Positions 40,835-52,586 of a DNA stretch of 64,000 bases are shown here, one piece after another. The stretch's first letter is position 1. Every line of letters begins with the position of its first letter. Below the pieces are notes generated by a model. It had not been told where the DNA came from, did not search any database, and saw only the letters and a list, made by a program, of their open reading frames with translations. Origin of the DNA: Apus apus (taxonomy: Eukaryota > Chordata > Aves > Apodiformes > Apodidae); contig NC_067282.1 of the NCBI RefSeq assembly GCF_020740795.1, positions 166,400,274-166,464,273 of the forward strand, written 5' to 3'. The translations under genes and the position numbers were made by a program.

Positions 40835-41706
40835 AGTTTCTAAACCCTCAAACAACGATTTCAACAACAAAATGGAAATTACAGGCAAAAGCCTTGTATC
40901 ATGAAGGCCAGCTGTTCTTACTTTGCAGAGCTTCCCCTCTCCAAACCCAGACAGGTTCTGTTGTCCTGTGACTCCTCTCTTTTGTGAGTAGAGGTGAAAG
41001 AACTCCAATTAGGGAATGACAGTAATGGTTTTAGTGGTTTAGTCATAATAAGAATTTAAAGACCTAATATAGTAAGAACATGTTAGAAAAAAAATAAAGA
41101 TCTGTCCTACTTCTATAGGTTACTCCTTGCACATAGTTTTTTCCAAGGGAAGTCTATTTTGCAACCTTAGATTTGTACCAGCACAGTTATAGTGGCTGAA
41201 CACCTTAAAATAAATACATTAATTTTTTTAAAAAAATCAAACCTACTTAAATCTATCATTTTAACAAGAGTGAGTGGTTACTGTTAGCAAACCTTAATGC
41301 AGAAGATGAGATCTCAAGAGTTATTTCAAAGTTTAGCTAGGAGGGCATATTTAGATGGAGAGTTCATGCTTACAGTTCATCATTGTAGCCATCATTCCAA
41401 CTCTTCTCTATTGTATGTGAGCACATAATAAAGACAAAGTCATCCAAAGAATATATAATTATCTCTTGAGGACACTGTACCCAGTTTGTGGATAGAAAGC
41501 TGAAAAATGAACTGATGAGTGACTTGCCCAAAAGACATACAGAGAATACCCATATTGCTGCGTGGAATTTAAACCTTGCTGCCTTGCCTGCCAGCTCCTT
41601 CATCACATTGTGGTGAATAAGGTAATGCCTATAGCAAAATTTCGTTTCCTTATATTGTTTAAATAACTTGCTAGTGTAAGTAACACAGTCATGTGCTATG
41701 AGAGCA

Positions 41707-41800
41707 GCCATATTGGGTCAGATTGAAGGGTCTGTCCGGCCCAGTATCCTACCTCCAGCAGTGGCTGAAAATGGATGTTGAGAAGTGTTGCACTCAGAAG
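41707..41800. repeat. Probable ancient amniote interspersed repeat fragment
   Basis: The words TTGGGTCAGA, GGTCTGTCCGGCCCAGTATC and CAGTGGCTGAAAATGGATG resemble a short repeat that I recall from many amniote genomes, built around GGGTCAGACCAAAGGTC and GCCCAGTATCCTGTC. I cannot name its family with certainty. It lies just left of a CR1 copy (41,848) and encodes nothing. Confidence 0.4.
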
Positions 41801-41847
41801 GACTCAGACAATTTCAAAAGTTCAGACTCAAAAATCGTATAATAAAA

Positions 41848-42630
41848 TCATAGAATGGTTTGGGTTGGAAGGGACCTTAAAGATCACCTAGTTCCAAACC
41901 CCCTTGCATGGGCAGGGACACCTCCTACTAGACCAGGTTGCTCCAAGTCCCATCCCACTTGGCCTTGAACACCTCCAGGGAGGGGGCATCCACAGCTTCC
42001 CTGGGCAACCTGTTCCACTGTCTCACCATCCTCCGATGAAAGTATTTCTTCCTCATGTCTAACCCAAATCTACCCTCTTCCAGCTTAAAACTGTTACCCC
42101 TCATCCTATCACTACAAGCCCTTGTAAAAAGTCCCTCCCCAGCTTTCCTCTAGGCCCCTTCAGGTATTTGAAGGCCACTATAAGGTCTCCCTGGAGCCTT
42201 CTCTTCTCCAGGATGTACAACCCCAACTCTCTCAGCCTGTCTTCATAGCAGAGGTCTTCCAGTCCTCTGATCATCCTTGTGGCCCTACTCTGGACTCACT
42301 CCAAGAGCTCCATGTCATTCCTGTGTTGAAGGCTCCAGAAATGGACACAGTACTCCAGGTGGGATATCACAAGTGTGGAGCAGAGGGGGAAGAATCATCT
42401 TTCTCAGCCTGCTGGCCATGCTTCATTTGATGCAGCCCAGGACACAGTTGGCTTTCTGGGCTGCAAGCACACACTGCTGGCTCATGTTGAGCTTTTCATC
42501 AAACACCCTTGGTCCTTTCCCGCAACGCTGTTCTCAATCCATTCTCTGCCCAACCTGTATTTGTGCTTGGGATTGCCCTGACCCAGGTGCACGACCTTGC
42601 ATTTGGCCTTATTGAACTTCATGAGGTTGA
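41848..42630 (-). mobile_element. CR1 LINE, 5'-truncated, longest clear copy
   Basis: The left end starts with TCATAGAATGGTTTGGGTTG, the reverse complement of the classic avian CR1 3' terminus. The body then follows the family for about 780 bases (CATGGGCAGGGACACCTCC, CACTACAAGCCCTTGTAAA, CTCTCAGCCTGTCTTCATAG, GATGCAGCCCAGGACACAG). It ends where the family would reach the ORF2 segment translating to MKFNKAKC-like sequence. On the minus strand it encodes the broken C-terminal tail of the CR1 reverse transcriptase ORF. Apparent plus-strand proteins at 42,277-42,754 are antisense shadows. This is a moderately young, dead copy. Confidence 0.93.
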
Positions 42631-44430
42631 TATCCTTCTACTCAGAACATTGTCTTTTCTGAGCTCCCTAAACTGCATATCAAGGCTATGTGGAAAAACA
42701 CTGTCTGTGAACTTCCATACATATTACAGACAAGCTATGGCATTTCAGCTGTAGTTTAAACCTGATTTACAGGGACTACTGCTAGCAGTCCTGACAGATG
42801 AGCTCCAAATATGTTCCAGCAATTTTTGTTATCTTCTGAACTCTTAACTCCACCAGATTTTTTAGGAACCTGCAAGACCAAAAAAAAAAAAAGGATATTC
42901 CTTTTTTAAACATTAGGTTTCAGGTCATTCCTCTTGCTGTTGCCTGTTTGTAGCTGAGAAAATCCTACCATCTGCTGGAGAGAAGAAAATCTGCTCCCGT
43001 TCCTGCAGCTGTAACTAGTCTTCATCTTCCTCCACCTCTTGAGCTCTGTTTCATCTTTTTTTCAGCACTTTTTTTTTGTTTGTTTGTTTCATTCTAAGTA
43101 AGCTCGTGGTTTACTTATAATTTGTGCACGATTTGACTAAGTAATTTTGTGTGCCTATATGTGCTGATATCTCAGATGTTCACTCAATTCTTTAACTCCC
43201 ACTGCTGTTTAACAATGAGACAAACAGTCTCATAGCAATTAGAAGCTTCATGGGGGAAGGGAAGCTTCCTGTATCATATTTTTATTACTTCTTGAAGTAT
43301 AAGGTGACTTGTTCTAGTATCTTTCTGAAAAGCAGGCTTTTCATGCTGACTAGAACAGCATATAAGCAAATTAATGTAATATAACCTAGTACAGCTCTTG
43401 TCACTTTTCAAATTCCCAGTATGTTACTCCTTGGAAGCAAGACCAACAATCCTACGCCTGCCTTTGTCCAGGAAAAGAAACAACTTGAGTCAGCTCTTCA
43501 AATCCTGGCCAATATTGCAGGTGGACTGACCTGCTTGAACAAAGCATTCCATACAGTAGATACTTTTTCATACTTTAGAGGCCCTCTAAGCATGAAAACA
43601 AAGAGCAGCCCCTGCACCCTGTTACCTGCTGTGAGGTTTGCCCATCGTTTCCTCTCACAGCACACAGCAAATGCTGCACCGATCCGTGCACAACCTGTCC
43701 CTTGCAGTGAAAGGAATGATGTGGAAGACAAACATGGTCTGACTGCTCTTGGGAAACAAGACATCTACCTCACCCAGAATCCAGGTCTTTGGGACCCTTT
43801 TCACAGCCAACTTTCTTCAAGAGCCAAACCCAATATAGAGCATATGCCCATTACATACATAAAGCATGGTGATAGTTTCTCTTTGTCTGTCTGGCCAACC
43901 TGGTATCCCTTTCAACAAAGTGGAGGTTATCTGAAGAAAGAACACATTACAGCAACACCCCCATCTACATTAATACATTAAATTCCACATTTGTGTTAAA
44001 GAAAACAGAAGTCTGGCATATTCACCATCCCTAGAACATGCTGCTGTTCATTTTAAACACAGAACAGCAGTTCTCACATACACACACGCACACCTACAAG
44101 CTTGTTCATGCATCCTGGCTCCAGCTGCCAGGGGTTTCATGGACGCATTGGCAGGAGACAGAGCAATAGTTATGGTCCTCTTAGACTTCTCCAGTAGACT
44201 TCACCATCCTGACTCCTCTAGCAAGACCAAGAGATTGGGCTCTTGAGAGTGGATTCTTGGATGGGCCTGCTGGTGTCACTCAGAGCTCGGCTGTACCATA
44301 GATATCTGTTGCAATGGTATCTACCCTTTTACCCATGCAAATCCCATTGGTATTTTCTCTCCCAGATAACGCAAGCCTTTGTGTTACAATACAGCATAAC
44401 AGCAGGAAGCCAGGCAGACAGAGGAACAGA
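42631..44430. other. Intergenic DNA with one unexplained 186-codon open frame
   Basis: No interspersed repeats are recognised. A T-rich tract with GTTTG units lies at about 43,070-43,092. An ATG-initiated open frame of 186 codons on the plus strand (43421-43981) resembles no family I know and has no evident signal peptide, membrane segment or domain. It is treated in the findings. A short CA-rich tract lies near 44,078-44,095. Confidence 0.5.
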
Positions 44431-44921
44431 GAATCACAGAATCACAGAATTATAGAATGGTTTGAGTTGTAAAGGACCTTAAAAACAACCTAGTTCCAAC
44501 GCACCTGCATGGGCAGGGACACCTCACAGTAGACCAGGTTGCTACAAGCCCCATTCAGCCTGGCCTTGAACACTTCCAGGGAGGAGGCATCTACAGCTTC
44601 CCTGGGCAACCTGTAGCACTGTCTCACCACCCTCACAATAAGGAACTTCTTCCTAATGTCTAACCTAAATCTACCTTCTTCCAGTTTCCATCCACTACCT
44701 CTTGTCCCATCATAGAATCACAGAATCACAGAATTACCTTGGTTGGAAAAGACCTTAAAGATCATCAAGTCCAACTGTCAAGTCACTGAATTGTCCTCTC
44801 ACTACAAGCCCATGTAAAAAGCCCCTCTCCAGCTTTCCTGTAGCCCCTTCAGGTACTAAAAGTCTGCTATAAGTTCTTCCTGGTGGGTTCTCTTCTCCAG
44901 GCTGAACAACCCCAATTCTTT
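44431..44921 (-). mobile_element. CR1 LINE, 5'-truncated, interrupted by a second CR1
   Basis: It starts with GAATCACAGAATCACAGAAT and TATAGAATGGTTTGAGTTG (reverse-complemented CR1 3' end) and continues through the expected body to CATCCACTACCTCTTGTCCC. The body then breaks off at 44,711 and resumes at about 44,791-44,801 with CACTACAAGCCCATGTAAAA, the next words in the family, running to CTGAACAACCCCAATTCTTT at about 44,921. The interruption is a separate CR1 3' end. The host copy must therefore be older than the inserted one. It encodes only broken remnants of the ORF2 tail. Confidence 0.92.
44712..44790 (-). mobile_element. CR1 3'-end fragment nested inside an older CR1
   Basis: About 80 bases start with ATAGAATCACAGAATCACAG and continue with TTGGTTGGAAAAGACCTTAA and ATCATCAAGTCCAACTGTCA, the 3' end of a different CR1 subfamily from its host. 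It is flanked by TTGTCCCATC (44702-44711) and TTGTCCTCTC (44791-44800), which agree at 8 of 10 positions and look like a decayed target-site duplication. Both elements have the same orientation. Confidence 0.85.
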
Positions 44922-47900
44922 TGTGTTTTTCCCTCCTTCAGTTTCACTAAAGCCCAAAATGTAACCTCAGAATTTGACACATATCTCTTTGCACTCCCAG
45001 TTTTCAAACACTATTTTTAATTACATACTATCCCAGAGTGTCTTCAAGGAATCTGTAAGTCACAGGTCAAAAAAAAATAAAATTCTACCATATGTAAAGC
45101 AAGGAAACCAAAAGCAAAGTGATACATGTTTTGAACACTTTATTCTGCTTCAGATGTATGCAGTAACACCATCAAAAGAAACAGTATGATTTATGGCCTA
45201 ATATGTAGCTGTCTGCTTTATGAAACATCAAAATAAAAAGGAGAACATAAAAATCCAGGAAGGTAGCAAAAATATCTTTGATTTCATATATCATTTGTCT
45301 CTTTAAGTACATAAAGCAAACCAGTAGGTTTTGCTCTGCATTCTGTGCATCTTACACCTAGTGAAAAGAATACAAAATCATGTAAAAGGACCTTTGTCTA
45401 ACAATCCCAAATCCTTTCCATGAAAAGGTGAAAATCCACCCAGCCCACAGCTGTTCCTTCCTGGTCAGCCAGAAAAAATGAAAGAAAAGGTGAGTTCTGC
45501 ATAATAACCAAAGACTGAACAATCAAACTCTGGCAGATTCCCCAGGATTTTTCCACATAAAAGAATTCAAGTACAAGCTGACAGGGAACAAGGACTCTGG
45601 GAGGTTTTTTTATGAAGCTACAGCCTGGAGTGGTTGTTGCGAGATGTGCCTCCACAGAGTAGTGTTCCTCACAATTGCTGCAGTTAGCATCAACCTCAGC
45701 CTGAGTAGAATGTGTTGGGTGTTAGGCAGGACATTCTTCTTTTATGAGCTTGTTCCCAATGCCATAGATTATAATTTCCTTGTATCAAGCAACCAGAAAT
45801 TATTATAATGCTATAATCTTTCGATGTTTCTGATCTAAAGCCACATACAGAGTTGAAAAACAATGCTAGGAAAATATTTGTTTGCACCAAAATCAGTCTC
45901 TTGGTGTTGATAAAGCAGGCTAAACAAAAACAATATAGATTTTCTCAGGGAGTATGAGAGAATCATATTGTAAATAATTTAAATTGCATGTATCTAGTTC
46001 TGAGATGCTACTGCATTGCAAGGAGATGCAGGAAAGATGTAGAAATAAAAAACCTAGAAGAATTAGAACAGCTAATTCTTATGATGTTTTAGTAACAAAG
46101 ACTGAGGATAGAAAATATACACTAGAATCTTGCCTGTAGACACACCTCTATTACTTTAGCCAAATCATTATTAAATTGTCTTATCTAATGTAACAACTCT
46201 ATAGAGACACTTTATTTTATCACTTATTTGGATAACCAACTTGAAAAAACCAATCAAACTAACTTAGAGCTACCACATACTGGCTTACACTGGTATAATT
46301 AAACAATTTCTAAAAATTGTCATTTAATTTTGTGTATGGATAAGACCTGAAAAAACTCACTGAACAGTGCTTAATCAAAATAGAAATCAATAGTTCTGAG
46401 GAATCAATTCCATCAGATATCAGTTCCATCATCCTGGAAACCAAGGTTAGAGAAAAATGATTTTTTTCACATAGGCCTGTGAGTGAAACTACTGTAAATA
46501 TGTCTTTGTTTTATAGCTGTTTGGTAGCTCTTGCTCCTAGACACACCTGGGAACCTCAACACCACTCGGCTTTATGCATGCAGGGCCACACATCCGCAAA
46601 ACATGAGATTAGAAGAACAGCAGAGTTTGGGAAATGCTGTCATAGCCAGAAAATGACCAAGAGAAGGGTGCCTGTGCTGATTAGTTTCATTGTGTGCATG
46701 CAGCAAGATGAAGTCTTCACCCAGTGTGATTACTCTTCGGATCAGGACTCCTGCCTGACACAGCTAAGAGGATGTACCTGCCCTGGGGATAAGCAAACAG
46801 TGAGCAACAGTAAGTAAACAATACGAGCCTTCAGGGATCAAAGCAAGGACATTTTCCAAGGTAACATATGCTTGCAAGGTAACATATAACATTCAGAAGC
46901 CGGAAACATTCATTCAATTTCCAAAGCATCTTCAAAAGGTCACCATCATCAAACATTTGTAAAGCTTTTTATTTAGGAAAAACCACACCCATCAGTAGAG
47001 ATGAGAACTCTCACCTGAGCCTACCCTTACCAAATCAGCAAGTTAATCACCATCTCTCTCAGCCATTGTGCTTAGCCTTACTCCATCTATAGATGTCTTG
47101 CCCTCTTTTCTTCACAAACATTAAGTTTCTGTTCACCCTTTTGTTTTCCTCTAGCCTTTTATCTCTCAGACTGCACCATCCCATATTGCTCCCTGTCTGT
47201 ATCTGAGACAATTTTAGGTACTTACTCCACCTGGTGTCTTGCACCCCCGCTTTAAGTAAAACTTCACTTGAACAAAATTGAACATGTAGCACAACCAATC
47301 TGCACTTGCTGTCATTTGTTCTAGACACGACTGTTGAAATCAAAGCCAAAGCCCAAAATATTTAACAAGCAGCATGAAAATAGCTTCCTATTGCCAGCAA
47401 CAAAGGAAGAAGCTATGAATTCTTTTTTCTTTTCTGACAGCATGTTATTTATAGAGAGCAGGCAAGCACAGAGGTAAGTGCAAGTGACTCCAGGCCTGAA
47501 AGAATCATGGTGAAATCTGTCAGGATATGAACTACTCATCACTCCCTCTCACTGTAAAGCACAGAAAAATAGGGAAGAAGGATTTCCTGCCTGATACCCC
47601 AGGCTTTGAAATAGCCTGTTTTCTACCTTGGTAAGGGTACCAAATAAAGCAGGCTTTTCTTCCTGTAATGGAGTGATCAGCAAAATGCTGAGGCATGGGT
47701 TTTTCCTGAGGGTTAAGTGTAACATCTTGTGCTTTTTTTGGCAAAAAACATTGCAGTTTGGGATGAGTTTCCCTGCCAGTTCTTAATGAGTTATAATGCC
47801 CAAGATGCTGAAAGAAATAGCAGGCAGATGGAGCTAGTGATTTATGCATCGTTGGGAACAGAGGATAAGTGAGAGTGTTTATAGGAGCCATCTGCAAGCT

Positions 47901-50871
47901 TTATACACTGATCCTACAGTCCATTCATTATACTTGGGCTTGACACCAGCAAGAGGATCCTTCTGTACACAGGTAGCAGTGAACAATAGTGAAAGTGTAG
48001 TAAGATCAGTTGCAATGAAGATTTTAATCTCCTTGGGAAGAGCGTCTTACCTCATTCTTTTGCTGAAGAAGGAAGCTCCTGCAGAAGGTACCCCAGTGCA
48101 TCACTCACAGGCATACCAGCCTTTTCAGGGTAAAGTTTTCCTGTGTTTGAGAAACAAAGCCATAAATCCTTGCATGCTTATCCTCCATAACTTGGGTCAA
48201 ATCCTTTGATTTTCTACTTAAATATTTCCATCTATGACAAAAGATGATACTTCATTTACCCCACGCAGATATTGTGGGGACAGTTTTATATTTGAATAAT
48301 GCTTTTAATGTGCAAAGGCACTCTACAGTAGAATAGAGTGCATGTCACTTTGAAACACCACCAGCCCACCTTTAGGACATATGAAGCATGAGTTTCAAAA
48401 CTGTCTTTCTTATGCACAGTGGAGATGAGTCCAAATTGTAGTAATTCAGAAAAGACTCACACTGTATGAAAACACAGTGTTATTTAGACTTGGAGCACAG
48501 GGTCAGATCTGTCTCTCTGAAAATCTCTCTTTGAGTAGAATACACCTTTAATATCAAACATACTCAAAAACAGTGGAAAAAAAATCACTAGATTCTAGCT
48601 TTCCTGTTTTTGCAAAAGATAAATTACCCACATAGGCAAGCCAGTTACCAAATGACACAGAGAGTCTGACTTAAACAGTATAAATATTACCCATTAGACC
48701 TGCTACTATAATTAGCAATAAAAACTCCTAAGCTAAGAAGTATCAGTTTTGAATCATCACTGAGGGATTAAGCACTATCGCCTTCATGAATGCCTGATCT
48801 CCAGGTATCACCTTGACCCACATGGGTACTGAAATACCATTCATATAGTAGGAGCTCCTTTCAGGAGGCAGCAGCATTTTTTGTCCTGTCAATAAAATTC
48901 ATGGACTGTCTTACTAGCAAGAGCATTTACCAGCTTCACTAGTTTTTTTGTGTACTATTGGAAACTTTCAAAAGGTTTTTGGTTTTAGTCTGCTAGCTAG
49001 ATTATTTACCTATGAACCTCACTGCATTACACTTTTTGGAAAGACTGTCTATTCAAGCTAAACCATAATTTAAATTTTTGGCCTACTTCTGGACTTTTAT
49101 TTGTTCAAAAGCCTTTTTTTTTTTCACAGCAACACCTGCCCAGTGCACTACCTGTGCAAGCCCAACTACTTTTGAGTTTGGGTTGCTGCTTTCCATACTT
49201 TATGACAGAGGAAAATTGAAGCCAGCATAACCATCACTACAAAAGAACTTTCATTTCAAAGAGAACATGGAATTAAGGATACTATCATGTTACCTTTAGC
49301 CTTTTCTAAAACACACATGAGGCACTGACAACTTTTCTGCTTTTCAAACCAGAGAATTAAGAGTAGATTATATCCATGCCTTACAGATGTTGCACTTAGA
49401 CTCTATCTTCATACTTACTAAGGTGCTAGTAAATTTCAGATATATCACATTGGCCTCCTCCTATTAAAAAATTCCTTGGGTAGAGGAAATTGGGATAATT
49501 TGATATGATTTGTTCTGATTTATTAATATTAGCTGTTTCTCACTACTTTGTTATCTTCTAGTGCTTACACAGAGATAATTTATTCTTCTTTTCTAGGAAG
49601 GGAAAGTGGGCAAAGTGTAATTTCCTTGGTTGTCTTCTTTTCCCCCTTACATTCTTTCAAAGATGGCCACTGTCATTTCCATTTTGCAGGCCTCTAGAAT
49701 TTTCCTTATCCTTGATGATGTATAGTGTCTTCTGGAAAAGGGCTCAGGACTCCTGGGCTGTGGTTCATGTCCAAGTTTCATGACAATTGTACTCACATAG
49801 ATAGAACCTAAAAGGAAAAGACAGCTCAGATATTTCATGAGAGACAAATGCAGAATCAAATAGGCAACTTCCAACTAGATTTGTATACAGCAAGGTTACA
49901 GCAGAAAGGCATGACAAGAAGTTTCCTGTAGCTAGGCAGTGATGAATATACACATCATATTTAATTAGTGGTGTTTATAGCTATTAAACATATGCCAAAA
50001 TGAAGGTCATAGCTCTCAATTTATCAAGATCAGCCTGCCAAGGTCCAGATATGAGATACTGGCCTTTAACATATTTAGAAGGTAACAAAAACATGGTAAA
50101 GGATGACAAATATCATTGCATAACATGACTAGGACCTAAGAATGAGTTGCTTTTATATGTTCTTCTATGCATCAGGGTTTCTAATGATGGAAATAAAGTG
50201 TCAGATAACACAGGAGCTGTGTGGTACAAGAGCCAAAATAGAGAAAATTGCCTGAGTTGCTTTTCCCTGATTAGGAAATGTTTCATAAGCTTCTGACAGG
50301 CTGGAGACCACATAATCACAACACACATTTGCAGAGGAGGATGGAGTCTTGATTCAATTGCCCTACTGCTAAATAAAAATCTTAACAAGGCTCTGAGAGA
50401 TGCCCGTGCTTTGCACTGAATTAATGAATGCTTGTCTGTGAGAGGAAAATCAAATGTGACAGTAGACTGTTTTTGACAAAATTCCCCAAGCACTAACTAG
50501 TAACCACCCTGAACAGTCAGTATGTAAGTTTTGTTTCAGTAATGATATGCTAGAGACCCAGTATTTACAAGCTAAGTGAACTTAGCTGTCTGCCAAGAAA
50601 ATGAAGGAACTGAGACATAGTCAACTCTGCTGTGTTTAACGTGAGGCCTGGAAATAGAATATGCTTTGAGGATTACAAATTAAGGACATACAATGTGAAG
50701 ACATAAAACCAACATACACTGAGAGTAACAAGCTAGCAAACAAGGGTCAGGAGGGAGGCTAATGGCAAGACATAAGCTTTACTTTGCAATCTGTTAAGGA
50801 TCAACTGCAGCTGCTGCTTTAACTAAAGCACTGATCTCAACAGCTAGTCACAAGGGGACCATATTGGTAGC
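44922..50871. other. Intergenic DNA, about 6 kb, no gene seen
   Basis: AT-rich sequence without recognised repeats. Open frames reach 121 codons on either strand (47532-47897 minus, 47844-48209 plus), with no family resemblance. Nothing looks like an RNA gene. Confidence 0.6.
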
Positions 50872-51182
50872 TGTCATGGCCTAGCTCACTGGGCTTGCTT
50901 AGCCAGCAATTGATAATAGGTGTGAGAGAAAGGAGGGCCTGGACTCACTCTGAGTGAAAAGCATTCACTTTTGACCATATTTAGGCCATAGAATGGTATT
51001 GCATCCAATATAGTAGACAGCTATTGAAAATAACAGGGAGAAAGAATCATCCTAGAGAACTGAAAGAACTCCAAAGGGAGACTGTGGAAAAGAGCCTTGA
51101 TAAAAAGCCTATTATGGAGGGATCAGCAAATATTGCCCTCTGACTTTGTGTTTAACTGCTGATCCTGAGTCAAACCGTGACA
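50872..51182 (+). mobile_element. Possible degenerate LTR (TGTCA...TGACA)
   Basis: A 311-bp interval starts TGTCATGGCC and ends AAACCGTGACA, which gives 5-bp inverted termini of LTR type (TG...CA). A TATA-like GATAAAAAG lies about 90 bases from the right end. No direct target duplication is visible (GTAGC to the left, ACAAA to the right), and I do not recognise the family. It lies about 320 bp left of a clearer LTR. The call rests on architecture alone and could be coincidence. Confidence 0.3.
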
Positions 51183-51501
51183 ACAAAAAGTCAGTAAAAA
51201 TCAGTAAAAAGAAAATTGGCTTCATCCTGGCTCAAACCAGGACACTTGACAAAAGACCATAAGGAAGTCTCATAGCTTTGGATGTCCCTTCCTCTCCCAC
51301 ACAGAGGTTATCTCCTTTTGGAAGACAAGCTTATGACTTTGAGTATGTTTGCTTCTGTTCTGTGCAAGAGCCTACATTGAGAATGAAAATACAAAGAACA
51401 CATCAGCAAGAAGTTTTGGAAAAGGAGGCTCAAACTGGAACACCTTTATCTCAATATGCACGTCTTCCTTCCTGCAAAACTAACTTGTGGTAGAGGAATG
51501 G

Positions 51502-52085
51502 TGCCAATGGATTAGCCCCAGTCAGCTGCTCAGCATCAGCCAGCCACTCACTCTCTCCCCATCTGTGGGATGGGGGAAAGAATCAGAAGGGTAAAAGTAA
51601 GAAAACTCTGGGGTTGAGAGAAAGACAGTTTAAAAGGTAAAATAAAAGCCGTGAGTGCAAGCAAAGCAAAACAAGGAGTTCAGTACTCCCTATTGGCAGG
51701 CAGGTGTTCAGCCATCCATAGGACAGCAGGGCTTTGTCATGTGTCATGTTTATTTGGGAATGCAGATGCCATAACTCTGAACATCTCCCCTTCCTTCTTC
51801 TTTCCCCCAGCTTTCACTGTGGAGCATGACAACATATGATATGGAATATCCCTCTGGTCAGCTGGGGTCAGCTGTCAAAGCTGTGTCCTTTCCCAAGTTC
51901 TTGCACACCTGCTCACTGGTGGGGTGGTGTGAGAAGCAGAAAAGCCTTGACCCTGTGTAAGCACTGCTCAGCAATAGCTAGAACATGGGTGTGTTATCAA
52001 CACTGTTGTGGTCACAAATCCAAAACTCAGCACCTTCGGAACTACTGTGAAGAAAATTCACTCTCTCCCAGCCAAAACCAGTACA
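51502..52085 (-). mobile_element. Solo LTR of an avian endogenous retrovirus
   Basis: This 584-bp element starts TGCC and ends TACA on the plus strand, with 6-bp flanks GAATGG (51496-51501) and CAATGG (52086-52091) that match at 5 of 6 positions. TG...CA termini plus a 6-bp duplication suit an ERVK-like class. The interior matches an LTR type that I recall as abundant in bird genomes (words such as TGGTCAGCTGGGGTCAGCTG, GTGTAAGCACTGCTCAGCAA and TCCCAGCCAAAACCAGTACA). Transcriptional orientation is minus. The position expected for the TATA box, upstream of AGCTGGGG on the minus strand, no longer reads as a TATA box. No retroviral genes adjoin it, so it is a solo LTR left by recombination and probably inactive. 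Confidence 0.82.
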
Positions 52086-52289
52086 CAATGGTACTCCAGC
52101 AATCCCATGGATCTCTCTAAAAGTTGCTGCCATATCCTCTTGACAAGCCATGCAAGTGTGGAGCAAGTGCTGGATCAGTTATATTCCTTCTACTCTTAAC
52201 ACCCCAGCACTTGGAGTCAGGGGTTGGAAGATAAGTGAGGGGCCTAACGTTAAGTTTTGAAGGGACAAATGTGGAAATCAGATGGGAGT

Positions 52290-52586
52290 CCCTTATCACA
52301 GTCTCCAACTGAAAACAGAACATGAGTATGAACAGGGCAAAGCACAAAAACTGGAACACAGGAAGTTCCACCTCAACATGAGGAAAAACTTTACTGTAAG
52401 GGTAACAGAGCACTGGAACAGGCTGCCCAAAGAGGTTGTGGAGTCTCCTTCTCTGGAGATTTTCAAGACCCAACTGGACACATTTCTGTGTGACCTGTCC
52501 TAGGTGGACCTGCTCTGGCAGGGGTGTTGCACTAGATGACCTCCAGAAGTCCCTTCCAACCCCTAACATTCTGTGATTCTATGATA
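52290..52586 (+). mobile_element. CR1 LINE 3' end with ORF2 tail remnant
   Basis: The plus strand translates to LEHRKFHLNMRKNF, then TVRVTEHWNRLPKEVVESPS and LEIFKTQLDTFLCDLS followed by a stop. This is the conserved C-terminal end of CR1 ORF2, and this segment is still open. It is followed by the 3' untranslated end GCACTAGATGACCTCCAGAA and TTCCAACCCCTAACATTCTG, closing with TGATTCTATGATA. The left boundary is uncertain because similarity fades before about 52,325. It is severely 5'-truncated, so the open segment is a fossil and not a gene. Confidence 0.9.

Noticed and set aside
42277-42754. Plus-strand open frames of 68-112 codons
   Set aside because: They read antisense through the CR1 at 41,848-42,630. 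The real (fossil) coding sense is the minus strand.
52117-52569. 150-codon minus-strand open frame
   Set aside because: It is antisense to the CR1 ORF2 tail at 52,290-52,586 and continues into adjacent noncoding sequence.
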